Assembly (NCBI GenBank): GCA_015067465.1
Contig: SVMK01000009.1
Span: 1 to 42,716, forward strand
Direction: 5' to 3'
Source of the DNA: Oscillospiraceae bacterium
Lineage (GTDB): Bacteria; Bacillota; Clostridia; Oscillospirales; Oscillospiraceae
DNA: 42,716 bases
Shown: positions 1-7,755 of the stretch, one piece after another
How the letters are laid out: each line of letters starts with the position of its first letter
Numbering within the stretch: position 1 is the first letter of the stretch
Notes under the pieces: model-generated
Told to the model about the DNA's origin: nothing
What the model saw: the letters and a program-made list of their open reading frames with translations, nothing else
Databases searched by the model: none
Position numbers and translations under genes: made by a program

Positions 1-63
1 TTTATGGCTGCAGTTATTATCTGGGTAATATATGATAGGAAAGAAAAAGCACGCATTACATGA
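1..63 (+). CDS. possible C-terminal end of an upstream protein (partial)
   Basis: Frame 1 is open from the window edge to a TGA at 61-63. It encodes about 20 residues: a hydrophobic stretch (AAVIIWVIY) followed by a charged tail (DRKEKARIT). That is how many membrane transporters end, so this may be the last helix and tail of an upstream permease. The piece is too short to assign to a family and could be chance. Only sequence upstream of the window can decide. Confidence 0.25.
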   Translation, partial: FMAAVIIWVIYDRKEKARIT

Positions 64-295
64 ATCTACCAAGAACTTTCTAAGTTATGAATGGGAAATC
101 ACTGTGAAATTTCAGTTTGGTTAAGAGATGCATCCCGGTGCCAAAACGGTGCCAAGCAATGATGCAAATAAAAATAGACCATATAAAACCAATGAAAATA
201 TGCAGATTTTAGCAACAAAAAGCATAGAAAATATATCGAAAAACGCTATTCATATAGCTTTAGAGAGGAAGAAACACGGAAAGGATACAGCGACA
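64..295. other. AT-rich leader region with CGGTGCCAA direct repeat
   Basis: About 230 bases without a convincing gene, visibly AT-rich (roughly one third G+C by eye) against the GC-rich genes that follow. The ORF track extends the next gene back to 128, but those 56 extra codons are low-complexity and AT-rich, and precede a good ribosome site at the real start. The 9-mer CGGTGCCAA occurs at 136-144 and again at 147-155, an 11-bp period or one helical turn, and may be a regulator site. I could not identify a promoter with certainty. Confidence 0.4.
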
Positions 296-2278
296 ATGGG
301 AAGCAAGTATGTGCATGTGTTTGCCCCGGCGGAGATCCGCGGCGTGAAATATAAAAACAGGATCGGCATGGCGCCCACATCGCCGAAATTCACGGATCCC
401 ATGGGCTTTATCACCACGGAGCATATTGAATATTTCCGCCCCATCGCCCGCGGCGGCGTGGGCGCAATCACGCTTGGAAACTGCACGGTGGATATTGTCA
501 ATTTTCAGGATGAACCGCGACAGGTGGCGCTGGATAATGACCACTATATTCCCGGTCTTGCCCGGATGGTGGACATGTTTGAGCAATACGGCGTGGTGGG
601 ACAGTGCGAGATCAACCACGCAGGGCTGGACTCCAGTTGGGATCTCAACCATGTTCCGGGGCTGGGGCCGAGCGCGCAGATGATGCCCAATGAGCTGATG
701 CGTGCTGCGGCGAAAGGCCGTCCGGCGGTGCCGGCAGAGGCAATGAGCACAGCGCAGATCAAGCAGGTGCAGCAGCAGTATATAGACGCTGCATTTCGCT
801 GCAAGCGGGCGGGAATGCGCTCGTGCTTCCTGCATGCAGGCCACACCAACCTGATCGGGCAGTTTTCCAGTCCGCTGTATAACCATCGCCGGGATGAATA
901 CGGCGGCAGTCTGGAAAACCGCGCCCGCTTCTGTATGGAGATTCTCAGCGGAATCCGGGAAAAATGCGGCGAGGACTTCGTGATAGAAATGCGCATTTCC
1001 GCCGATGAGATGCACCCCGACGGAATGCATTTTGAGGAGACCAAACAGTATCTGCAGATGATGGACGGTATGTTTGATATCGTCAATGTGTCGGCGGGTA
1101 TGCATACGGATATCAACTATTTCAAATACTGGTCGCCCCATATGTTTATGGGGAAGATGGTGAATGTGGGCTATGCCGCGGAGTTGAAAAAAATCCTTCG
1201 CAGCAAAGTCAGCGCTGTGGCGGGCATTGCCAATCTGGACGATGCGGAAAAAATCCTGAGCGAGGGCTGGGCGGACTTTGTGCTGATGGCACGCGGCCTG
1301 ATGGCGGACCCCGAGATGCCGAGAAAATACGCATTCAACCGCGCAGAGGAAGTTCGCCCCTGCATCCGCTGCAATTTCTGCGGCAGAAGAGTGCGCGAAA
1401 CAAAAACGGTTGCCTGCGCTGTGAATCCCAAACTGGGACGCGAACTTGAGCTGGACCACGGCGAAGTGCCGCTTGCCCGCAACCGGAAGAAAGTTCTTGT
1501 GGTGGGGGCGGGACCCGGCGGAATGCAGGCTGCCATGACGGCAAGGGAGCGCGGCCATGAGGTGATCGTATGCGAAAGCGCCGAGTGTGTCGGCGGCAAC
1601 CTCGTCACTGCCGCTGCCATGCACCTCAAAACGGATCTGCCCCGTTTCCGCGACTGGATGATACGCGAGTTTCTCGCCTGCGGCGCCGAAATACGCACGA
1701 ACACCGAAGTTACCCCGGAGCTTGTGGCGCAGATTGCGCCGGACGCGATGGTGATTGCCGTTGGTGCCCGTCCGGTGATTCCTCCGGTGCAGGGGGCGGA
1801 ACTGCCGCATGTTCACTGGTGCGGCGATGCGGATATGGGCAGATGCGAAGTCGGCGATGCGGTTGCCGTGATCGGCGGCGGCTCTGTGGGGATTGAGGGC
1901 GCGGCGGCGCTTGCGGCGAAAGGCAAGCGGGTGACGGTGCTGGAAATGAACCCGAAGCTGCCGCGAGGTGTTGTCCGCGCCGATGCGGAACTTTGCGGCA
2001 TCATTGAAAATGCAGGCGGCAGCGTGAAAACCGGAAGAAAGCTGCTGGCAATATACGAAGATCATGTTGTGTGCGAAAATGTTGAAAGCGGCGAAACCGA
2101 AAAAATTGCCTGCGACACCGTTTTGATGGCGTGCGGACTTCAGCGAAGAAGCGACACGGTGGAAGCCCTGTGCCGCTGCATCCCCGAAACGGAAGTTTAT
2201 ATCATCGGCGACTGCCGCGCACCGCGCATGATCGGCGACGCCATCCGCGAGGGCTTTGATGCGGCTTTGAGCATATAA
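296..2278 (+). CDS. old-yellow-enzyme family NADH:flavin oxidoreductase (2,4-dienoyl-CoA reductase type)
   Basis: A 660-residue multidomain flavoenzyme of the family including 2,4-dienoyl-CoA reductase, enoate reductase and BaiCD/BaiH-like steroid enoyl reductases. It probably reduces an activated C=C bond with NAD(P)H through FMN, a 4Fe-4S cluster and FAD. Residues about 1-340 form the OYE barrel, with the hallmark YGGSLENRARF. The cluster ligands are CIRCNFC (C356, C359, C362) and C374. An FAD Rossmann motif GAGPGG lies near residue 403 and an NAD(P) motif GGGSVG near 526. The ATG at 296 was chosen because GGAAAGG precedes it and MGSKYVHVF begins the conserved barrel. The gene is followed 17 bases later by another flavoprotein with its own GGAGG site, so the two are probably cotranscribed. 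The substrate cannot be read from sequence; steroid, bile-acid, cinnamate or other enoates are all possible. Confidence 0.9.
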   Translation: MGSKYVHVFAPAEIRGVKYKNRIGMAPTSPKFTDPMGFITTEHIEYFRPIARGGVGAITLGNCTVDIVNFQDEPRQVALDNDHYIPGLARMVDMFEQYGVVGQCEINHAGLDSSWDLNHVPGLGPSAQMMPNELMRAAAKGRPAVPAEAMSTAQIKQVQQQYIDAAFRCKRAGMRSCFLHAGHTNLIGQFSSPLYNHRRDEYGGSLENRARFCMEILSGIREKCGEDFVIEMRISADEMHPDGMHFEETKQYLQMMDGMFDIVNVSAGMHTDINYFKYWSPHMFMGKMVNVGYAAELKKILRSKVSAVAGIANLDDAEKILSEGWADFVLMARGLMADPEMPRKYAFNRAEEVRPCIRCNFCGRRVRETKTVACAVNPKLGRELELDHGEVPLARNRKKVLVVGAGPGGMQAAMTARERGHEVIVCESAECVGGNLVTAAAMHLKTDLPRFRDWMIREFLACGAEIRTNTEVTPELVAQIAPDAMVIAVGARPVIPPVQGAELPHVHWCGDADMGRCEVGDAVAVIGGGSVGIEGAAALAAKGKRVTVLEMNPKLPRGVVRADAELCGIIENAGGSVKTGRKLLAIYEDHVVCENVESGETEKIACDTVLMACGLQRRSDTVEALCRCIPETEVYIIGDCRAPRMIGDAIREGFDAALSI

Positions 2279-2295
2279 GCAAGGAGGACGAAGCT

Positions 2296-3846
2296 ATGTC
2301 CAATATGGATCCCCGCTGGGGCGACTGGGCGGAAAAGCCCGGGCCGATTGCGGAAACTGAAATCGTATCCCGCAGCAAATGCGATGTGCTCATCCTCGGC
2401 GCCGGCATATCCGGCATGGCCTGCGCCCTGCGCGCAGCGCAGAAGGGCCTGAAAGTTGCGGTGATGGAAAAAAACGCCAAATGGTCCGCACGCGGCGGAA
2501 ACATCGGCGTTTCCGGCTCGGCGTATATGAAATCTCTGGGCTATGAAAACGACATTCCCGCCATGGTGCGCGAATGGATCAAGCGCTGCGGAAACCGCTG
2601 CGATGAGCAGCTGGTATGGCTATATTTCAACAAAAGCCCCGAAGCGATGGACTGGCTGCTGGATATTGTTACCGCGCCGGAATACGGCGCCCGACCGGAA
2701 CTGCAGGCGTGCATTTACAAAGGCGAAACCTACCGGGAGAATTTCGGCTCTCACCGGCTTTTTGACGGCCCGATGGCGAAAAAGGGATTGCGCCCCGGCG
2801 CAGCGGATGCGGTTTACGCCATGTACTGCGAGGCACTCAAACTGGGCGCGGAGTTTATGTTCAACTGTTCTGCCTGCAGCCTGCTGCAGGAGAACGGGCG
2901 CGTGGTTGGCGCAGTGGGAAAAACCGCGGAGGGGTATGTTTCGGTCAAAAGCGCAACGGGCGTGGTGATTGCCACGGGTGATATCGGCGGCAACGACGAA
3001 ATGTGCGCAGATCTCGCCCCCCTTGCAAACCGCTGCCCGAAAATTTATTCTCCCGCAGGCTGCAATACGGGCGACGGACACCGGCTCGGACTTTGGGCAG
3101 GCGGTGTGCTTGAAAACGGTCCGTTTCCGCTGATGCTCCATCCGCAGGCGTATTTCTTTGCGAATTTCTGTTTCCTTTTTGTGGACAGAAAGGGGCGGAG
3201 ATTTATGAACGAGGACAACTATATTCAGGGCAAGTGCAACCTGCTTTTGAGCCGGGGCGAGAGCTATGCGTGGTCGATCATCGATTCCGCGTGGCCGGAA
3301 AAGGTGCCGGCGACGCTGCCCTACGGCGGCGGTATTTTCTGGGATATTGACCACGGCCCGGACGACTGCGAGTTTCCGACCGAAAAATTCAGCGGCATGC
3401 TGGAACGTGGCCTCCGGGCGGGAACCGTTGTTTGCGCGGACAGCCTTAAAGAGCTTGCAGAGAAAATGGGCGTGCCTGCCTGGGACTTTGAAGCCGCCGT
3501 GCAGCGCTATCGGGCCATGGTGGCCTCCGGGCGGGATGAAGACTTCGGAAAGCGTTCCGAACTGCTCATCGACATTGACAAACCGCCCTATTATGCCCTG
3601 AAATTCGGCCCGGCGGTTTTGGCTGTGGTGGGCGGCCTGCGCGTGGATGCGGGAATGCATGTGCTGGATGAAAACTCCGATCAGATAGCCGGCCTGTATG
3701 CAATCGGCAATGCCGCCGGTGGGCGCTACGGTGTGGATTATCCCATGCTGATTCCCGGCAACAGCCACGGAACCGCTTTGACCTTCGGGTATCTTCTGGG
3801 CGGATATCTTGCCGAAGCAAAGAATGCATCATCCCGGGCGCTATAA
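2296..3846 (+). CDS. FAD-dependent oxidoreductase (FAD_binding_2; fumarate reductase/ketosteroid dehydrogenase-like)
   Basis: A 516-residue flavoprotein of the fumarate reductase/succinate dehydrogenase flavoprotein superfamily, which also includes 3-ketosteroid dehydrogenases and urocanate reductase. The N-terminal dinucleotide motif GAGISG is at residues 35-40, followed by an acidic residue at the end of the second strand (VMEKN). The C-terminal FAD-contact segment (GLYAIGNAAGG, then GNSHGTALTFG) is present. There is no signal peptide, FMN-binding or haem domain, so a soluble cytoplasmic enzyme is likely, possibly taking electrons from a partner. It follows the OYE-type gene by 17 bases behind an AAGGAGG site, and a strong terminator ends the unit. 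The pairing suggests two redox steps on one unsaturated substrate (inference). Family assignment is firm; substrate unknown. Confidence 0.88.
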   Translation: MSNMDPRWGDWAEKPGPIAETEIVSRSKCDVLILGAGISGMACALRAAQKGLKVAVMEKNAKWSARGGNIGVSGSAYMKSLGYENDIPAMVREWIKRCGNRCDEQLVWLYFNKSPEAMDWLLDIVTAPEYGARPELQACIYKGETYRENFGSHRLFDGPMAKKGLRPGAADAVYAMYCEALKLGAEFMFNCSACSLLQENGRVVGAVGKTAEGYVSVKSATGVVIATGDIGGNDEMCADLAPLANRCPKIYSPAGCNTGDGHRLGLWAGGVLENGPFPLMLHPQAYFFANFCFLFVDRKGRRFMNEDNYIQGKCNLLLSRGESYAWSIIDSAWPEKVPATLPYGGGIFWDIDHGPDDCEFPTEKFSGMLERGLRAGTVVCADSLKELAEKMGVPAWDFEAAVQRYRAMVASGRDEDFGKRSELLIDIDKPPYYALKFGPAVLAVVGGLRVDAGMHVLDENSDQIAGLYAIGNAAGGRYGVDYPMLIPGNSHGTALTFGYLLGGYLAEAKNASSRAL

Positions 3847-3857
3847 CAAATCATAAG

Positions 3858-3897
3858 AAAAGCTCCTCTGAAACCAAACGTTTCAGAGGAGCTTTTT
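3858..3897 (+). terminator. intrinsic terminator of the flavoprotein operon
   Basis: A 14-bp perfect stem (AAGCTCCTCTGAAA / TTTCAGAGGAGCTT) with a 7-base loop runs into a T-rich tail. It lies 12 bases past the stop codon of the FAD oxidoreductase. Confidence 0.93.
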
Positions 3898-4040
3898 GCG
3901 TGCGGAGGCAGCGTCTGCGGCGGAATTTGACAGCATTTCGGCGGCGGTGCGGGGTATGATGGAAGCAACCCGCGGGGAACCTGCCGCGCCGCAGCTTCTC
4001 CGACGGAAGACACGCAAAAGCATGAGGAAACTGTGCAGTT

Positions 4041-5405
4041 ATGAAAAAACCGGTAGTGGATTACAGGGAATTTCGCCTGTCGCGCCTGAATCAGCCGCGC
4101 TTTTCGCATCTGAAGCTGTTGGGGGGCTGGCTGTTTTATATTGCGGCGTATATTCTGACGGAAAATCTGATTCCGGCTGCGGCGTGCCGCACGGTGCATT
4201 GCGCGCTGGACGATCTGATCCCGTTTTGCGAAATATTTGTGATACCGTATGTGTTCTGGTACGGGTGGATTGTGTGGGCGCTGGTGTATTTTGCGCTGTA
4301 TCATATCGAAAGCTTCAAAAATTTGCAGAAATACATTATCGTCACGCAAATCGTGGCCGTAGCGGTGTATGTTTTGATTCCGAACCGGCAGGATCTGCGT
4401 CCCGGGGCGTTTCCGCGCGACAATGTGTTTTCCGCGGCGGTGGCGCTGATATATGCTGTGGACACAAACACCGGCGTTTGCCCCTCGCTCCACTGCGCGT
4501 ATTCGATCGCGATTGCGTCGGCGTGGATGCGGACCCGGGCGGCGGGGCGCGCTGCAAAGGCGGCGGCTGTGGTTTCGGCAGGGCTGATTTGCGCTTCCAC
4601 CGTGCTCATCAAGCAGCACTCCGTGCTGGACTTTTTTGCAGCCGCTGCGGTGTGCGTGCTGGCTGAAGCGCTGGTTTACGGCAGGGCGGATCGCGTCGGA
4701 AAAAAGCGAAGGACAGTTTTTGGATATGTTTGCGCATTACGAGACAAAATAAAACAACAGCGCTCGCGCCGCGCCCTGCCGCGAAAAAAGACGGCAGCGG
4801 CTCCGGCGGCGCGACGACAGAGGAGATTTGTGATGCACGACATTTTCAGATTCAAAAAAGAACAGATATTCACAATACCCAATTTGCTCAGCGCGGTTCG
4901 GCTGGGGCTGATTCCGCTGATTATTCGGCTTTACTGTGTTCGCAAAAACTACCCCGTGGCCGCGCTGGTGATTGTTGTTTCCGGCGTGACCGACATACTC
5001 GATGGGATGATTGCCCGCAAATGGCACATGGTGTCGGATTTTGGCAAACTGCTTGATCCGCTTGCGGACAAGCTGACACAGCTGGGTGTGCTGATTTGTC
5101 TGCTGCGGCGTTATCCGCTGATGTATGCGCTGGCGGCGCTGTTTGCGGTGAAAGAGCTTACCGTGGCGGCGGTTGGGTATTTTCTGGTGCGAAAGGAAAA
5201 TGCCATCGGCGGCGCGCAATGGTACGGCAAGGTGAACACAGCGGTGTTTTACGGCGTGAGTGTGCTGCTGGTTCTGATTCCGGATATGCCGCAGCTTGCG
5301 GCAATCCTGCTCATCGGGGGCAGCGGCGCGGTGATGCTGGGCGCTTTTGTGATGTATCTCGGCGCGTTTGTGCCGCGGCTGCTGGAGAAAAAGAAACAGG
5401 CATAA
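4041..5405 (+). CDS. PAP2-family phosphatase fused to CDP-alcohol phosphatidyltransferase (PgsA-like)
   Basis: One 454-residue frame holds two membrane enzymes of phospholipid metabolism. Residues 1-220 are a multi-helix PAP2/IPC-synthase-like phosphatase with CPSLHCAYS and the HxxxD element of KQHSVLDFF. Residues about 264-454 are a CDP-alcohol phosphatidyltransferase with the complete signature DGx2ARx8Gx3Dx3D (DILDGMIARK, then GKLLDPLAD), most like PgsA. The pair could make phosphatidylglycerol phosphate and then remove its phosphate (inference). The linker (about 221-263) is Arg/Lys-rich and low-complexity. Inside it, AGAGGAG lies 7 bases before an in-frame ATG at 4833, so the transferase could also be made separately. 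Alternatively the fusion may be a lost stop codon, or the PAP2 half may act on another lipid. The ATG at 4041 has only a weak upstream GAGG. Confidence 0.85.
   Translation: MKKPVVDYREFRLSRLNQPRFSHLKLLGGWLFYIAAYILTENLIPAAACRTVHCALDDLIPFCEIFVIPYVFWYGWIVWALVYFALYHIESFKNLQKYIIVTQIVAVAVYVLIPNRQDLRPGAFPRDNVFSAAVALIYAVDTNTGVCPSLHCAYSIAIASAWMRTRAAGRAAKAAAVVSAGLICASTVLIKQHSVLDFFAAAAVCVLAEALVYGRADRVGKKRRTVFGYVCALRDKIKQQRSRRALPRKKTAAAPAARRQRRFVMHDIFRFKKEQIFTIPNLLSAVRLGLIPLIIRLYCVRKNYPVAALVIVVSGVTDILDGMIARKWHMVSDFGKLLDPLADKLTQLGVLICLLRRYPLMYALAALFAVKELTVAAVGYFLVRKENAIGGAQWYGKVNTAVFYGVSVLLVLIPDMPQLAAILLIGGSGAVMLGAFVMYLGAFVPRLLEKKKQA
4819..4835 (+). promoter_or_regulatory. internal ribosome-binding site and ATG inside the fusion gene
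   Basis: AGAGGAG at 4819-4825, 7 bases of spacing, then ATG at 4833, in frame with the fusion. The ATG sits just where the phosphatidyltransferase domain begins (MHDIFRFKK, then IFTIPNLLS). It is a better start signal than that of the fusion itself and predicts a free 190-residue transferase. Confidence 0.6.
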
Positions 5406-5409
5406 TTCA

Positions 5410-5451
5410 ATCCGGGCGGCACCGAAGCTTCTGCTTGGGTGCCGCCCGGAT
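5410..5451. terminator. hairpin between convergent genes
   Basis: A 14-bp perfect stem (ATCCGGGCGGCACC / GGTGCCGCCCGGAT) lies between the convergent fusion gene and degV-type gene. There is no strong T-run directly after it on either strand (the plus strand reaches TTTTT after 7 bases), so it is a likely but not ideal shared terminator. Confidence 0.65.
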
Positions 5452-5455
5452 GCTG

Positions 5456-6295
5456 TCAGTTTTTGAAAAATGCCACGGCAATGGCGCCGGGGCCCACATG
5501 GGTGCCGATGGCGCTGCCGATCGTGGTGTAGCGGATTTCGTCGAGGTTGTTTTCCCAGAGGTGTTTGCTGTCTTCGATGTATTTCAGCAGCAAAACGTCT
5601 GTGAGACCGGTGTAGCCGAGCAGAACGGGCATGCTGAAGTCTGCACCGCCGGCTTTTTCAATTTCCTGCACCAGCAGGTTGTTGCCCATTTTGGAACCGC
5701 GTGCTTTGCCGAGAATTTCGATCACGCCGTCGGTGACGCAGATGACGGGCTTGATGTTGAGAACGCCGCCGGCAAATGCAACCGTTTTGGAGATGCGCCC
5801 GCCCTTTTTCAGGTATTCGAGCGTGTCGATCAGGGCGACGATCACAACTCTGGTTTTCTCGACTTCCAGCTTCTCGGCAATGGCCTTTGCGTCCATACCC
5901 TCGTCTGCAAGCTTCAGCGCCAGTTCGGCGAGAACGGCGCTGCCGATCGCGGCACTGGCACTGTCCACAACATAGACATTGTCATAGTCCGCCGCGGCGA
6001 TCACGGCGCTCTGATAGGTGCCGGAAAGCTTGGAGGAAATGGTGATCACAACGGCGCTTTCGCCGGCCTGCTTTGCCTTTTCGAATTCGTCTGCGAATGC
6101 GCCGGGAGTGGCCTGACTGGTGGTGGGGAGAACGTCGCTCTCCACAAGTTTTTCGTAGAAATCCTTGTGGGTGATGGTAACACCGTCGATATATTCCGTG
6201 TCGCCGAAACGAACGGTGAGCGGAACGATATGAACGCGGCTGCGAAGTTCGGGCATGATATCGGAGCTGGAGTCTACAATAATTCTTGTTTTCAT
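5456..6295 (-). CDS. DegV family fatty-acid-binding protein
   Basis: A 279-residue DegV protein. The family (FakB in staphylococci) binds a fatty acid and presents it to the kinase FakA for phosphorylation. Visible signatures are the N-terminal VDSSSD, TTSQATPG near residue 60, ISSKLSGTYQSA, VVDSASAAIG, and a C-terminal GSAIGTHVGPGAIAVAF. The ATG at 6295 was chosen over the TTG at 6304 because AAGGA lies 9 bases upstream of it and overlaps the TTG region too closely. It lies 77 bases downstream of the aldehyde dehydrogenase on the same strand with no obvious terminator between, so it may be read with that operon. No fakA homologue is in the window. Confidence 0.92.
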   Translation of the reverse strand: MKTRIIVDSSSDIMPELRSRVHIVPLTVRFGDTEYIDGVTITHKDFYEKLVESDVLPTTSQATPGAFADEFEKAKQAGESAVVITISSKLSGTYQSAVIAAADYDNVYVVDSASAAIGSAVLAELALKLADEGMDAKAIAEKLEVEKTRVVIVALIDTLEYLKKGGRISKTVAFAGGVLNIKPVICVTDGVIEILGKARGSKMGNNLLVQEIEKAGGADFSMPVLLGYTGLTDVLLLKYIEDSKHLWENNLDEIRYTTIGSAIGTHVGPGAIAVAFFKN

Positions 6296-6372
6296 AAATA
6301 CCAATCCTTGTTTCAGTTATTTTTACAGCCTAACAACATGCGTGCAGCGGAACATGCGGGGGACGGTTCGGG

Positions 6373-7755
6373 TTATTTCAGGAACATATGCAGCAGCTTT
6401 TCATACAGCTTGCTGGTGTAGGGCTGATAGCGCATCGGCAGGTCGATCCAGGTTTTCTTGTCCACAACGGATTTGTGGTGCGAGAAAGCGTCGAAACCGT
6501 CTTTGCCGTGATAGCTGCCCATGCCGCTTTCGCCCACGCCGCCGAAGCCCATTTCACTGGTGGCGAGATGGATGACAACGTCGTTCACGCAGCCGCCGCC
6601 GTAGGACAGCTCACCGGTCACTTTGCGGATGTGTTCGCGATTGCCGGAAAACAGATAAAGCGCCAGGGGCTTATCCTTATCTTTCAGCTGCGCGATCATC
6701 TCGTCAAAGCTGTCGTAGCTCAGGATGGGAAGAATGGGGCCGAAGATTTCTTCGCCCATCACCGCATCGTCTTCCGTGACGCGGTCCATCACGGTGGGCG
6801 CGATCTGATTTGTGGCGGCGTTGACATTGCCGCCGACAACGGTTTTGCTGCTGTCGATCAAACCGCACAGACGGTTGAAATGCTTTTCGTTGATGATTTT
6901 TCCGTAGTTTTTGTTTTCAAGCGGGTTGTCGCCGTATTGCAGGCGGATCTGCTTTTTCACTTCGGCAACGAAAGCGTCGTGCACCGAGCGTTCGCAGAGC
7001 ACATAGTCGGGCGCAACGCAGGTTTGACCGCAGTTGAGATATTTTCCGAAGACAATTCGCTTTGCGGCCAGCGGGATGTTGGCGCTTGCTTCCACGATGC
7101 AGGGGCTTTTGCCGCCCAGTTCCAGTACGGCGGGGGTGAGATGCTCGGCTGTGCGGCGGAGAACTTCCTTGCCGACGGCCTGACTGCCCGTGAAGAACAC
7201 AAAGTCAAACTTCTGGTCCAGCAGGGCGGTGTTTTCCGCTCTGCCGCCGGTGACAACGGCGACATATTCCGGCGCAAAGCACTCCGTGAGGATCTTTTCT
7301 ATGATTTTGCTTGTGGCGGGGGAATAGGCGCTGGGCTTGACGATGGCGGTGTTGCCTGCGGAGATGGCGGCAGCAAGCGGATCAATCGTCAGCAGAAAAG
7401 GATAGTTCCACGGGCTCATGATGAGCGTGTTGCCGTAAGGCACGGGAACTTTGTAGCTGTGGGAGGCAAACTGCGCCAACGGTGTGTAAACGGTTTCACG
7501 TTTTGCGAATTTTCTGGTATGGCGGATCATGTAGGAAAGCTCGGAGAGCACAAGGCCGCTTTCGCACATGAAGCCTTCATAATCGCTTTTGCCAAGGTCG
7601 GCTGTCAGCGCGGCGTTGACTTCGGCTTCGTATTTTTTTACGGTGGCATACAGCTTTTTCAGCTGCGCGATACGAAACGCAACAGAAACGGTTGCGCCGG
7701 TTTTATAATAGCTTCGCTGCTGCTCCAGCAGCGTTTGAATTTCGGTGCTCGTCAT
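6373..7755 (-). CDS. NAD(P)-dependent aldehyde dehydrogenase
   Basis: A 460-residue enzyme of the aldehyde dehydrogenase superfamily, the short class 3-like/AlkH type, oxidising an aldehyde to a carboxylate. Catalytic and structural residues are in place: N117 in SPWNYPF, the general base E212 in LELGGKSP, and the nucleophile C246 in NCGQTCVAPD, with FTGSQAVG forming the cofactor turn. Its ATG overlaps the stop of the upstream alcohol dehydrogenase (ATGA), so the two are translationally coupled and probably work in sequence on alcohol, aldehyde and acid. No CoA-binding extension is present, so this is not an AdhE-type acetaldehyde dehydrogenase. The physiological substrate cannot be told from sequence. 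Confidence 0.93.
   Translation of the reverse strand: MTSTEIQTLLEQQRSYYKTGATVSVAFRIAQLKKLYATVKKYEAEVNAALTADLGKSDYEGFMCESGLVLSELSYMIRHTRKFAKRETVYTPLAQFASHSYKVPVPYGNTLIMSPWNYPFLLTIDPLAAAISAGNTAIVKPSAYSPATSKIIEKILTECFAPEYVAVVTGGRAENTALLDQKFDFVFFTGSQAVGKEVLRRTAEHLTPAVLELGGKSPCIVEASANIPLAAKRIVFGKYLNCGQTCVAPDYVLCERSVHDAFVAEVKKQIRLQYGDNPLENKNYGKIINEKHFNRLCGLIDSSKTVVGGNVNAATNQIAPTVMDRVTEDDAVMGEEIFGPILPILSYDSFDEMIAQLKDKDKPLALYLFSGNREHIRKVTGELSYGGGCVNDVVIHLATSEMGFGGVGESGMGSYHGKDGFDAFSHHKSVVDKKTWIDLPMRYQPYTSKLYEKLLHMFLK

Noticed and set aside
128-295. 56-residue N-terminal extension of the OYE-type protein
   Set aside because: AT-rich, low-complexity and poorly preceded by a ribosome site, whereas ATG 296 has a good one and begins the conserved domain.
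260-2065. 601-aa minus-strand ORF opposite the OYE-type gene
   Set aside because: Antisense shadow of a clear gene: His/Arg-rich composition, no recognisable family, no ribosome site.
3927-3960. TTGACA and TATGAT before the fusion gene as a promoter
   Set aside because: The spacer would be 22 bp, too long for a normal sigma-A promoter.
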